Source of the DNA: Stramonita haemastoma
Lineage: Eukaryota; Mollusca; Gastropoda; Neogastropoda; Muricidae
DNA length: 64,000 bases
Assembly: GCA_030674155.1 (NCBI GenBank)
Contig: CM060316.1
Span: forward strand, 80,716,436 to 80,780,435
Reading direction: 5' to 3'
The translations under genes were made by a program, and so were the position numbers. Shown one piece after another: positions 35,309 to 42,700 of this stretch (its first letter is position 1; each line of letters begins with the position of its first letter). The notes beneath the pieces are model-generated. The model searched no databases. It saw only the letters and a program-made list of their open reading frames with translations, and was not told where the DNA came from.

Positions 35309-35517
35309 CTGTATTTAAAGCAATCCAAATTCGCAAAATCATCGCTTGCAGGTTGCAACATCGGTGCTTTAAACAACTGAAAGTCAATAAGTAGTGAAAA
35401 TTGTATACAAACCGAATCAAATTTTGAAGCTAGCGATACATCATTGTCGATTTTCAATTTGAATAGAGGAAAATTGCCCTCATATGCCAGGCGACAGGCT
35501 TCGTCCGGTGCAGACAT
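14642..35517 (-). CDS. PSMD10: PSMD10 (gankyrin), 26S proteasome assembly chaperone, six exons
   Basis: PSMD10 is a soluble seven-ankyrin-repeat protein that binds the Rpt3/PSMC4 ATPase during assembly of the 19S particle. Exons in transcript order: 35517-35413, 31677-31579, 25216-25071, 23042-22876, 16605-16524, 14716-14642. All introns begin GT and end AG, and phases agree (0, 0, 0, 2, 0). The expected length is 224 residues, against 226 in human. Diagnostic blocks: CPLHWAS (exon 2), NAVNSNGQIALHYAAS (exon 3), PVHRAASVGN (exon 4), PLHLACEDD spanning exons 4-5, and EKKTPLDVASRGL (exon 6), each matching the human ankyrin loops. Oddity: exon 3 is 146 nt where phase 0 at both ends needs 147, so the frame breaks inside it. 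The introns are full of transposons. Intact splice sites argue for a live gene with a one-base error or a recent mutation. Confidence 0.92.
15418..15700 (+). repeat. tRNA-headed SINE, second family
   Basis: Head GCCACCATGGCACAGTGGTT (box A like TGGCACAGTGG) and box B like GGGCTCGATTCC at about 15472. The body includes 'ctccggccggctcctaccc' and 'gcgagtttgagagtgttgc', and the 3' end is near 'gtagagtacaac'. The body differs from the 32.7-kb family. It lies in PSMD10 intron 5, antisense to the gene. Confidence 0.78.
15785..16275 (+). repeat. Dispersed 0.45-kb repeat ending in poly(A), copy 1
   Basis: Shares its whole length with 36290-36835: 'ctctggtctca.gg.gacctcagattt', 'cactcagtctggctcc', 'gtgacccagcag.agtgcatgg', and the end 'gcagaagatgaggcagcaaa' followed by an A-rich tail. 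Probably the 3' end of an unclassified LINE, or a SINE driven by one. Confidence 0.82.
16524..16605 (-). CDS. PSMD10: PSMD10 exon 5
   Basis: 82 nt between TTTTTTTCAG and GTAAGC. It completes the L codon begun in exon 4 and encodes HLACEDDYGEIAHILVDNGA onward to QNN. Confidence 0.92.
16658..16720. repeat. (CA)n microsatellite
   Basis: Pure CA tract, about 30 units, 50 bp upstream of PSMD10 exon 5 on the minus strand. Confidence 0.97.
16721..17440. other. PSMD10 intron 4, nothing recognised
   Basis: AT-rich intronic DNA before the TIR element. No supported feature. Confidence 0.5.
17705..18343. repeat. GA/G-rich tandem block, left part
   Basis: Repeated units with (GA)n(G)n, then 'caaagtcaattttgtatttc', 'agatctagatgagaa' and 'aaagccaatatc.aagtc', each ending in 'cctcccatatg'. 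The array resumes at 21691-22045, so the LINE at 18356 landed inside it. The unit is about 150-190 bp with variable GA length. Confidence 0.85.
18356..21690 (+). mobile_element. Full-length RTE-type LINE, three frameshifts
   Basis: 3,335 bp with a perfect 12-bp target duplication CTAGATGAGAAG (18344-18355 and 21691-21702). A 5' UTR of about 220 bp precedes the ORF, and the 3' end is (TTGAC)n. Length, a single endonuclease/RT ORF and the short repeat tail fit the RTE clade. A truncated sister copy lies at 7801-8086. It sits in PSMD10 intron 4, antisense to the gene. Confidence 0.93.
18577..21680 (+). pseudogene. RTE-type endonuclease/reverse transcriptase, frameshifted
   Basis: It begins MGATKLPQAHC and carries an APE-type endonuclease: TIGTWNVRTL, LAEVRW (first frame), then GVGFIVRKE, EGDWNAKVG, QIDYIL and GSDHDLV (second frame). 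A linker follows, then a reverse transcriptase: KGKSPGIDNIPAELIKNGG, IPLPKKG, EEQAGFRPKRST, FIDFKKAFDRVWH, VRQGCLLSP and FADDIDLM. The C-terminus has the KRRKLMWFGH...RRGRQKKSW segment shared by many marine invertebrate RTE-like elements. Frame breaks fall at about 18945 (A-run), 20145 and 20328. The copy therefore cannot make one protein, although the motifs are well preserved. Confidence 0.9.
21691..22045. repeat. GA/G-rich tandem block, right part
   Basis: Continuation of the array split by the LINE: 'ctagatgagaagagaggtgaa', a (GA)n of about 72 bp at 21771-21842, a second unit with 'agatctagatctagatgag', and a G-run at 22021-22033. Confidence 0.9.
22876..23042 (-). CDS. PSMD10: PSMD10 exon 4
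   Basis: 167 nt between GTTCAG and GTAAGT. Encodes IAEMLLQNGADV, then TPVHRAASVGNVKMVKLLL and ends in STP plus two bases of a Leu codon: two ankyrin repeats. Confidence 0.93.
23100..23569. other. PSMD10 intron 3, nothing recognised
   Basis: AT-rich with A-runs. No supported feature. Confidence 0.5.
23570..23869. repeat. Three tandem copies of a 100-bp unit
   Basis: ATTTAAATCACACTCAAACC starts units at 23570, 23670 and 23770. The copies are almost identical (the third has 'gcttgtcttt' for 'gattgccttt'). Recent tandem triplication within PSMD10 intron 3. Confidence 0.97.
23870..25070. other. PSMD10 intron 3, remainder
   Basis: No recognised repeat or coding signal apart from a short CA tract (25037-25068) beside the exon 3 donor. 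Confidence 0.5.
25071..25216 (-). CDS. PSMD10: PSMD10 exon 3 with one missing base
   Basis: Acceptor AAAAACAG, donor GAG|GTATGT. The first half reads SNWTPMMIAASAGHTQIVKT and the second, in the next frame, reads SQINAVNSNGQIALHYAAS. The shift lies at about 25145-25152 (GCTCTGGGTCTCAG on the minus strand). Its length, 146, breaks the otherwise phase-0/phase-0 exon. Confidence 0.88.
25290..25346. repeat. (CA)n microsatellite
   Basis: Pure CA tract close to PSMD10 exon 3 in intron 2. Confidence 0.97.
25347..25896. other. PSMD10 intron 2, nothing recognised
   Basis: AT-rich intronic DNA without a supported feature. Confidence 0.5.
25897..27790 (-). mobile_element. 5'-truncated CR1/L2-type LINE
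   Basis: Minus strand. The coding part runs from about 27790 to about 26480. The 3' UTR ends near 25985 with the sequence GGGAATTAGCGTTATATAAG, a typical CR1/L2-type 3' end, followed by a (TTA)n/(TCA)n tail (25897-25984). The 5' truncation abuts an (ATGT)n tract at 27786-27860. It contains an internal (CA)n near 26225-26280. Confidence 0.85.
26480..27790 (-). pseudogene. CR1/L2-type reverse transcriptase fragment
   Basis: Starts inside the RT domain (ILEKLVLDQL), with QSAYRPSHSTETALLKV, a damaged DTIDH block, YLTDRTQ, GVPQGSVLGPILF and the catalytic SFADDSQLY. It continues in another frame with SRLDYANSLLAG and VQNSAARLV, then in a third with VPAYFSDTL. The endonuclease is absent. Frame changes near 26960 and 26770 and the lost segment at DLSAAFD make it dead. 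Confidence 0.9.
27786..27954. repeat. (ATGT)n and (TAG)n microsatellites
   Basis: ATGT tract 27786-27865 and TAG tract 27877-27947. They form the boundary of the LINE on the left; the TAG tract is the (CTA)n tail of the LINE on the right. Confidence 0.93.
27942..28840 (-). mobile_element. 5'-truncated LINE, C-terminal segment with zinc finger
   Basis: One open frame covers a LINE C-terminus: VVHQFTYLGSTI, MAVYNACIVSTLRYGSETW, then RRLKWLGHVRRM, GRPQLRYKDICKRDMKALDI and a terminal C-X2-C...H-X4-C finger (CIRCNRDCHSRIGLTSHSRR). It ends in a (CTA)n tail. A 15-bp tandem duplication (YQLND/YQLD) sits near the 5' end. The clade is uncertain, and the 5' truncation is near 28840. Confidence 0.85.
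28841..28978. repeat. Unclassified repeat-like segment and (TA)n
   Basis: It carries 'tctgaccccaaacctccact' and 'gggagtaaaccctgaggaaa', ending in (TA)n at 28957-28976. Its base composition differs from the flanking intron. Probably a fragment of another element, but no second copy is in the window. Confidence 0.4.
28979..30650. other. PSMD10 intron 2 with recurring TCATAACTGAC motif
   Basis: Mostly unique AT-rich DNA. The motif GTCATAACTGAC or a close variant appears at 30156-30167, 30327-30338 and, inverted, 30499-30510 (spacing 171 and 172), a weaker copy at 30123-30134, and again at 30924-30935 beyond a SINE. Possibly an old non-autonomous element. Confidence 0.5.
30655..30895 (+). repeat. 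SINE copy (32.7-kb family), headless
   Basis: Body from 'tccttcggatgagactataa' through 'cagaacatcttgtgcacac', 'gtgccggtgg' and 'gggactggatg' to 'cattatcctcg' and 'aaaagaata'. The tRNA-like head is missing. Confidence 0.88.
31579..31677 (-). CDS. PSMD10: PSMD10 exon 2
   Basis: 99 nt, 33 codons: SGRCPLHWASSGGRQDIV onward to PRDE. Acceptor CCCCCAG after a long T-run on the minus strand; the donor is GTGATG, which is weaker than the others. Confidence 0.92.
31684..31772. repeat. Poly(A) and (TA)n tract
   Basis: A-run 31684-31713, then TA repeats. On the minus strand this is the polypyrimidine-rich lead into PSMD10 exon 2. Confidence 0.95.
31773..32465. other. PSMD10 intron 1, nothing recognised
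   Basis: No supported feature. Confidence 0.5.
32466..32523. repeat. (CA)n microsatellite
   Basis: Pure CA tract; a second one of about 64 bp lies at 32993-33057. Confidence 0.97.
32667..32992 (+). repeat. Complete tRNA-derived SINE (reference copy of family)
   Basis: The head has box A TAGCCTAGTGG (32672-32682) and box B GGTTCGATTCC (32715-32725), 43 bp apart, as in a tRNA-type Pol III promoter. The body follows with 'gatgagactataaactg', 'agaacatctcgcgcacat', 'gtgccggtgg' and 'actggatgtaaaaaagc', then the tail 'cattatcctcgctttatt' and AAAAGAATAAAATAA. A (CA)n tract follows directly. Confidence 0.9.
33060..33364. other. Intron 1 spacer with short duplication
   Basis: The block TGATTAATGTAGGCTAGTG occurs twice (33120 and 33172), followed by GAGATAAAT in both. 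Otherwise unremarkable. Confidence 0.6.
33365..35246. mobile_element. 1.88-kb non-autonomous TIR element with periodic dyads, copy A
   Basis: The first 26 bases (GAGTCATTCTTTGCTCTTGG then TCACTA) match the inverted last 26 at 25 positions. Both ends sit in (TA)n, so the target duplication is TA or hidden. No ORF of note. A dyad GTAAC-N3-GTTAC, more or less degenerate, recurs at centres 33761, 33946, 34133, 34317, 34503, 34714, 34882 and 35054. Spacings are 185, 187, 184, 186, 211, 168 and 172. The intervening DNA is not a visible tandem repeat. Copy B is at 50900-52780. This copy lies in PSMD10 intron 1. Confidence 0.9.
35247..35308. repeat. (TA)n microsatellite
   Basis: Pure TA, about 30 units, directly following the TIR element. 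Confidence 0.97.
35413..35517 (-). CDS. PSMD10: PSMD10 exon 1 with start codon
   Basis: ATG at 35517-35515, 35 codons (MSAPDEACRLAYEGNFP onward to SKFDS), donor TCG|GTTTGT. An in-frame ATG seven codons upstream is less likely because the chosen Met matches the start of the family. CRLAYEG aligns with the first ankyrin helix of gankyrin. Confidence 0.88.
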
Positions 35518-35785
35518 CGTTCTTTCAGTTTGGTACACAAACAGTGAAGTGGCTTCCCTTGAGTACTTGGCCTACTGAATACAAGAACTCAACAAAATAT
35601 AATTATAGGCTAGGCTATTCTACGCAGCAGAAGAAGACGAAGAACAACATCAAAATCAATGGTGAAGAAGAAGAAGAAATCAGAAGAGGACAGTCATAAA
35701 GGAGATGGTAAGATGAAGATGTAGGTACCCCCATGACACCATGGAGTCCACATTGTCATCCCGAGTTTTCACACTCTTCTCCTCA

Positions 35786-35942
35786 GTCAAGTCAAGTCAA
35801 GTCAAGTCAAGTCAAAATGATCTTTATTGAGGGTAAAAGATTAATTTTACACAACTTTTTTTTCATCCTGCCCTTAGCAACCACGCTCGACGCTGTTTAG
35901 CTGGGGGAAAGCGAGCGCTCTGACCACTGAGCTATCCCGTCC
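35786..35942 (-). repeat. tRNA-headed SINE with (TTGAC)n tail
   Basis: Read on the minus strand: head GGGATAGCTCAGTGGTCAGA (box A TAGCTCAGTGG), an AT-rich body with 'ctcaataaagatcatttt', and a tail of six TTGAC units (plus strand GTCAA at 35786-35815). The tail matches the 3' end of the RTE-type LINE at 21672-21690. Confidence 0.85.
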
Positions 35943-35979
35943 CGTATTTGGGTACCACTTGTTAAAAATAACAAAAAAC

Positions 35980-36164
35980 AACACACACACACTAAAAAAA
36001 AAAAAAAAAAAAAAAATTAGTTATAAGGCAAATATAAATCCACCATTCGAAAAAATAGGATTTGCTTGAATACAATCAATTTTCGCAAACTCTAGTGATG
36101 ATTGTATTTCAGCGAAATCAATGCCTCTGACCTGTAAGTGTTAGACTATTGCACCATGAGAAAA

Positions 36165-36221
<57 letters not shown>

Positions 36222-36289
36222 TAGTACCTTTTGCACCTGTGTTAACCCCTCTCACTCCCTGTGTGAAAGGGGTTAAACACTCATGCAAT
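35980..36289. repeat. Poly(A) tract and (GA)n
   Basis: A-run 35993-36016 and GA repeats 36169-36221, with ordinary intergenic DNA between. Confidence 0.9.
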
Positions 36290-36840
36290 AATAAACATTG
36301 CCTCTGATTCGGTACCCCCCCCCCCCCCCCCCCCCCCCATGCTCTGGTCTCAAGGAGACCTCAGATTTGCTTTACCCATGCACTTCTGTGCCTGTGGTGA
36401 GTTTGTGTTATCCCTATTTAGTGGAAAGATGTTAAATTAAACTGAAGCCTTTGGAGTTGGAGGTTCGCGGGAGACGGTCGTTGGAGGGGCATTGTGGTGG
36501 TCACCACCTCGGGTGAGTGATTCACTCAGTCTGGCTCCGCGACTGAGCTAATACTGCTGTTAGTAGGGGGATTAGTAGGTGGTGTCCTGCGTGTGTTAGC
36601 TCAGAACATGCACCACTTAACACCACAAAAGTGACCCAGCAGAAGTGCATGGCCCCTCTGGCTGGTGGCCCCACAGCGGCCTAATATTGATGGTGCTCCC
36701 TGTAGACTCCCGACCCTGAGGATGAGACATAACAAATCTGGGTATGGCTGTGGAGAGGAGATTGAAATGAGCGTTGTGGGAACAGCAGGACGGGGACCTT
36801 GCAGAAGATGAGGCAGCAAAAATAAATAAATAAATAAACA
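36290..36840 (+). repeat. Dispersed 0.45-kb repeat, copy 2
   Basis: Same element as 15785-16275, with a C-run at 36316-36338 and about 37 extra bases (TATTTAGTGGAAAGATGTTA and flanks). It ends 'gcagaagatgaggcagcaaa' and (AATA)n. The extra segment is also at 37246-37278. Confidence 0.82.
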
Positions 36841-37230
36841 AAAACCACAAAAAGATGTTCCTGTGACAAAAATATTAACCAATGCTCAGACTATTCTACA
36901 GACGTGTGGAGATCTGAAAATCTTTGTATCTGCTTTCCCAGTCTGCAGCTTAGAGCAAATTCAAAAGAGATTCCAATTATCAAAGAACTTATAATGTCAT
37001 TAAACCATACTCTTATTTTCAGATTCCCTTACTCGCTTGAGTATAATGATGTTTACTAGTTATGCCTATATTTATATTGTTTTGGTAGGTTAGTGTTTGT
37101 TTCTTTCATATCAAAAATGTTTCTTTATGCTATTTTTCTTTGTCTCCCCATAATAGTTGTTTATTGCAGATGATTAGCTAGTGGCTTGTGTCCACGCTCA
37201 CCCCCCCCCCCCCCCCCCCCCTCTCCCCAG
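36841..37230. other. Intergenic DNA, nothing recognised
   Basis: AT-rich, ending in a C-run at 37201-37220. Confidence 0.45.
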
Positions 37231-37239
37231 TTCAGTCTG

Positions 37240-37520
37240 ATATCCCTATTTAGTGGAAAGATGTTAAATTAAACTGAAGAACATACATGCGCGCACACAC
37301 TCATACTTTAAACCGAGGCCCCGTGTGCAAACGCACGTAGAACATCTTGCGCACATGTTAAATCATGTTCCGCTTTTCGTAAGAATAAGCCACTGTGTGC
37401 CGGTGGGAACAGATGACATTTACAAAACTGCATACACAAGGGGACTGGATGTAAAAAAGTACAAGAGTGCTTATTCCATTATCCTTGATATAAAAGAATA
37501 AATCAAATCAAATTAAATCA
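37240..37520 (+). repeat. SINE copy (32.7-kb family)
   Basis: Body from 'tttaaaccgaggccccgtgt' to 'cattatccttgatataaaag' and 'aataaatcaaatcaaat'. The head is replaced by 'atccctatttagtggaaag'. Confidence 0.85.
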
Positions 37521-37587
37521 AATCAAACACTGACACACATCGACTGGCACACTTACGCAAGCACGCACGCATGCATGTACCCACGCA

Positions 37588-38875
37588 CTCGTATTGGCTC
37601 CTGTCTTGTTCAAAATTTCATGACACAATCTTCAAAAAAAAGTTAACAAATGATGTCGTTTTAGTGTAATATGCAGACGACATATGTATAATTATAAATA
37701 AATGTCAACATGAAGCAAAACACACCAAAACGGGCATTAAATTACATCAGAAAAATGCACCCAAAACAACTGGACAACATAACTGACTATATTTTTGAGA
37801 ATCAACTTTCTTTTTTTACTGAAAAAAAACCACACCTAGTACTTTTTCAACAATGATAGTAATCCAGATGAGCTACCGATTTTCAGGACTGGCAGTGAAA
37901 TTATTCAATATAAAAACATAAAATTTTGGGGTGTTATCCTTACGTCTGAACTATCTTGGCATGCACATGTTGAGTATATTTTAACTAAAGCAAGAAAGTG
38001 TTCAAATTTACTTAAAATGGTAAGTAAGTAATTCTGGGGACAAAACACTTTAAATCTGAAATGTTTAGCAACATTTCTTATTCGTACCCAACTGTCTTAT
38101 GGACAAGAGGTCTTTTTCAATGCACCCAAGTACTTACTTATGGACTGTAAGGCATACATGCTTGCCCTCGGAGTACCTTTTCATGCACGGGCTCTTGGAA
38201 CCTAGAGTGATATTGGAGAATTGCCACTAAATGAATACCGACAGGTGGCAAGTCCAAAGTACGTAAGCCTACTGAGGAGCTCAACCACTGAAAATTTTAC
38301 TTCAGACGAAGTAAAAATAAAATCAGAAATTAAATTCCCTGACAGGGCGAAACAGATATCTTCTTTAAAGACAACTGGTATGTATCTTTCAGACCTTTCT
38401 GAAAAATCTGGAATCAATCAACATGTCATGGACACACAAACTAAAATTTTACCTTATCCATTATGGGAAATGAACAGAGCAAAATTTGACATAGAATAGG
38501 CATACACAAATAATTTTATGGCAAAGAGTGAAAATCAAAATATCCTTAACTCTAAAGTTGGATGGCACATTCATCAGAAATATTGTCATCACTAAGTTTT
38601 TACTGATGGTTCACATCTAGATGATCAAGAAACAGGTTCAACTTCCGTAATACCATCCCTTAAAGTAGAAAAAAAATGTTGGTAAACATCATTCAATATT
38701 CACAGCTGAGCTGATAGCAATTTTAACAGCTGTTAACTAGCCCTATATTCTTGATCTTCTGCTGAATATATTTCAAACTTTACTTTGTGTTGATTCTAAA
38801 CAGCATTAAAACCCACAAGTTCTAAAAAAATATCCGAAGTTGTATTAGAGCAATCATGTCATACATGTTTTAGCT
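37588..38875 (+). pseudogene. LINE with RNase H domain, 5' half (broken)
   Basis: A decayed plus-strand LINE starting within the RT (LAPVLFKIS, then VQYADDICIII as catalytic YADD). It continues with NIKFWGVILTSELSWHAHVE-like sequence (several frames), then RQVASPKYVSLLRSSTTENF, and an RNase H domain with FTDGSHLDDQETGS, HTAELIAIL and LCVDSK. Stops and shifts are frequent. RNase H places it among I/Jockey-like LINEs. It is interrupted at TTAA (38876) and resumes at 43327. Confidence 0.78.
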
Positions 38876-39343
38876 TTAACTCACTCCATACTAAGGACGG
38901 TTATATAGCCCTTGTCCACTTGCATCCTTATACAACAGGGGCAATAGCCCTTCTGACTATCAAATATTTCCATAAGTGACGTGGTCACCCAGCCTCACAG
39001 ACAGAGCCCTCCATGGTACAGTCTAATTAGCATACTTCAACCTTAGACCAATGGAGTTGCTGGTTAGTCTAGCCTCTATTTGCTGTGCTGAAGAATTTTT
39101 CTTAGCATAGGTAGGTACCTCCCTCATGTTGTTGAACAACAAAAATGGCGTGGAACCTAGAATGAGTGTACTCAGAGCAGACAAGACAGGCGTGTTTACA
39201 GTCCATGAGAAGCTGCAGAACTGGTCAAAACATAAGGATCAGATGTAAAAGATGTTGAAGAAGACAAGGAGAGTGATTTTGTTCCATCTGAGGAGAGCAA
39301 ACATGAAATTTTGGACATGGAACCTGATGTGTAAGAGGAGGGG

Positions 39344-40059
39344 TACAGGTCGATAGATCCCAGGGTCGATAGATCCCAGAACTTAGAGAAAAGCAAAGTT
39401 TTGATTGTTTCTGGTTTTTGTGTCTCCAGTCCTTTTGGGATACGAGACACTACCGAGGACGAGCCCCTGTTCCTTTGTGCTGCCCCTGTTCCTTTGTGTG
39501 TGCCTGTATGTGTGTGTGTGGTCAAACCTTGGGGAAGCTGCATCTCAGAGCCCCTTTGAGCCTGGGCTTTGAAACTTTGCACACAGATTCAAATGAGAGG
39601 ATGATGCACGACCTGTTATTTATAGAACAGAACACTGTGTAACTGGACACTGAAATACATAGCAAGCAAATTGGATGGAAAGTATTGTTGTTAGTTAAAA
39701 ATGAGGACGTTGTCTCGGCTGACCTGGAATTGGCCTACTCATTCCTAAATAAAGCTGTTGTACATCAAAACTCATGCAATTTCCATCTGCCATAGTAATG
39801 AACAAAAATGAAAACATAGCAAGGGGTTTGCTCTTTGGGCCTGTTTCACTGGGCCCCCATATCTTTGAGCCCCTGTCTCTTTGGGCCCCTAAGTCTATGT
39901 AGTCATTAAAGAGTAATTTAAAGGTCAAAGCACGTTTTTGATTGCCCTTCTTGTGAAAGCTGACAAATTCTCTGTGTGTCTGTATGTTGATGTGTGTGTT
40001 TGTGTGTGTATGTGTGTGTGTGTGTGGTGTGGGGGGGGGGGGGGGGTGGGGGGGGTCTG

Positions 40060-40116
<57 letters not shown>

Positions 40117-40230
40117 GGTGTATGTCTGTGTGTGATCTTGGACATAAGCTTTAAATGGTCACAGATGACGTCATTCCTTTGAAACTCTAATACAATCTAT
40201 TTGTCCAGAAGTTCCTGAGATATAAGCTGG

Positions 40231-40266
<36 letters not shown>

Positions 40267-40282
40267 CACACACACACACAAC

Positions 40283-40321
<39 letters not shown>

Positions 40322-40441
40322 CCCATCTGCTAGAATCCAACAAAAACTAATGATCTATCGACCCTGGTATCTATCGACCCTGGTATCTATCGACCCTGGG
40401 ATTTATCGATCCTGGGATCTATCGACCCTGGAATCTATCGA
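39344..40441. mobile_element. Foldback-like segment with 16-bp inverted arrays
   Basis: The left end has two tandem units of GGTCGATAGATCCCAG; the right end has six units of the inverse (CTATCGACCCTGG..). Inside are several GCCCCTGTTCCTTTG-like units at 39460-39500 and 39835-39895, plus GT/G tracts (39990-40115) and (GACA)n/(CA)n (40230-40320). The minus-strand frames here are simple-repeat artefacts. Confidence 0.65.
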
Positions 40442-41377
40442 GATGACCCCAAGAGGAGAGAGGGTGGCCTGTGAGGTCAACATTGACACTGTCAATAATC
40501 TTGAAGGAGACACAGGTGCACAGCTTACTGCATGTCCAGTGTATGGATGGTTTCCTTCACTTTATGAACAAACCCTGGCATGAAGATTTTAGATTTTTTC
40601 CTGCCATTTCACCATACACAGACCACATGAAATACAGGACTGCAGTGCCAAATGAAAAATTATGAATTTGTGAATTGCATTTTACTAATAAATGCTAATT
40701 TGTATAATGCAGACACACTCAAATAGCCGGGTTTTTTTTTACAGTCTACAGCGTTTCTCAACGTGGTTTTTGTAGAAAATAATGTTTTTATTGACAATTC
40801 TGAAAATTTTCCTTCTATACATTTGCAACTACCCAAAATTTTGTAGTTGTAAAAAAAATTATGTTTTTTCACTACAGCTACAAAAACTGAACCATAACAG
40901 TAAGGGCTATGAAACTTAGTACCTGCTTACTCCATTTATAATTAAACATGTCTCAAAATTTTAAGTTATTGTGTCCTGTCTTTTTCTTTTTGGCGATTTA
41001 AAAAAAACATATAGGGTAATGTGGGCAAGAGGCCCCCATTAAGGAAAAAAAATCATCTAAAACCCAGTTGAAGCCACAGTGAGCTCAAACTAAGTGCAAA
41101 CGATTGATGTGCTCACTAGCCCACTACCACATACCACGGACACACAAAGACAGAACAATATAAAAGACCACAATAGGTGTAAACAAAAAAAAATTTTCAT
41201 TGGCCTTTTTGCCCCATGCCCGGGGCAATAGGCCTAGCAGTATGGGGCAAATAGCCCACTATGGGCGTTTTGCCCCAGAAGTGGGGGCGTTTTGCCCCTT
41301 ATTAACCAAAAAAAAAAAGCAAACGATAGTTGAAACAAATGTAGGAATGTTCTAATCCTGGGCTGCTTGCCCTTATC

Positions 41378-42700
41378 AGTCTGAGTCACTGTCACAGTTG
41401 GGGCAGAGGAACTGTGCTAATCCAGGGGTGCACTCCTCAATGGCCCGATGAAGACAGACCTGACACTGCACCCACTGCTCAAGTGGTCTGGCACAGCTGT
41501 AGGGCTGCAACAAACTATACACGGCCAGTCTTCTTCCTCACTTGACTCTTCAGTTTCTTGTCGCCTCTTTTTCTTAGTTTTTTCCCACTTCCCTGTGTTT
41601 TTCCTTTTGTCTGATCGTTTCTTGGCTGATTTCTTTTTAGCGTTTTGCTTTTCAGTAAGCAGTGCAGCTTTGTATGGGGATGATGTCAACCTTGCCGCAG
41701 ATTCTGTTTTTCTAGATCTTGACCTTTTGGTTTGTACTTTGGGGAATGGAGATAAGTTAAAGTTAAAGTCTGTCCCGAGCCTAAGGCTCATCAGGCCGGT
41801 GCTTATCCCAGTTTCTGTGGCGTTAAGCGACTGAGAGTCATAGACTCCCCCTGGATAGGACGCCAGTCTATTGCAGGGTTAACCCCCAACACAAGGTTGG
41901 AACCCCTTTTACACCTGGGTGGGGTGAGAAAATAGCCATAAAGTGCCTTTCCCAAGGGCACAACGCCATAGCGGAAAGCTGGGATCGAACCCGCAACAGT
42001 TAGATTACGAGTCCAGTGCTGTAACCACAGATTAGGGTGACTAGCTCTCCACGTTTGGCACTTGTGAGCTTGCCAACCTGACGCAAGCCCTTTGGTGCAA
42101 TGACTTTCCCAGGCTGCTGGACAGTAGTATGTCCCGTTTCATCCAAATTCCAAATCCTGGAAGGGGCACAGTCACCAATTTCTTCTAGCAGTTCCCTGTA
42201 GATGCTGAAGAAGCCCTGGACTTGGGGCTTGTTAAAGTCAACTGCCAGAGCAATGCTCGTCCCCTGTGGTTGCCTTATACTAAGGCCATGCCCTGACAGG
42301 AAATTCTGGACCCAATTCGTCCCAGCCTTTTGGGATTCCCTGTTGAATGGTTGAGCGATGTTTGCCTTCTCTGCGAGGTCAAACGCAAGGCGGCGTAAGT
42401 CCCACTTCCTTAGACCATGCAGTCTTCTCTGCATGTCTAGCACATGTTCTTTAAGCTGCTCCTCTACATCCGTTGGAGTAGTGTTATGGTATCTCCCGAA
42501 AACCAACTGCCCAGGACAAGACACTGTCTTGTCTCTTTGTTGGCGAAGTGTACGTGCAGGAACACCAAACTCCTTGCTGGCTCGAATGAGGGGAACTCCA
42601 TTGCTGACAGCTTCCTATGCGGCTGACAAATGGTGACAAACTCTCTCCGCCATACTTTCCCCTCTCAGATGTCCTTTGGTATGATCGAACCATATCTGAA
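41378..42700 (-). pseudogene. pogo-like transposase, broken and split by a SINE
   Basis: On the minus strand from 42700: a Psq-type helix-turn-helix (EAVSNGVPLIRASKEFGVPA) with one in-frame stop just before it; a second DNA-binding region (LRRLAFDLAEKANI, FLSGHGLSIRQPQG); and the start of the DDE domain (IWNLDETG, VIAPKGLRQVGKLTSA, LVTLICG). The SINE follows. The C-terminal part (41755-41378) has a basic stretch (RSRSRKTESAARLTSSPYK), an acidic patch ESSEEEDWPCIVC and, in another frame, QWVQCQVCLHRAIEECTPG with further cysteines, a PHD-like end. The central DDE domain with the later catalytic acids is missing. Confidence 0.85.
41756..42036 (-). repeat. tRNA-headed SINE (43.7-kb family), minus
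   Basis: Near copy of 43734-44026 in reverse: head near 42036, box B as GGTTCGATCCC, 'ctattttctcaccccaccca', and the tail (TTAAC)n-like AAAGTTAAAGTTAAC end at about 41760. It is inserted in the pogo transposase. Confidence 0.9.

Noticed and set aside
14642..35517. PSMD10 as a processed pseudogene
   Set aside because: It has five introns with canonical splice sites and conserved phases; only one base is missing.
39196..39582. Minus-strand 128-residue frame as a gene
   Set aside because: It overlaps the foldback arrays and simple repeats and lacks recognisable domains or splice context.
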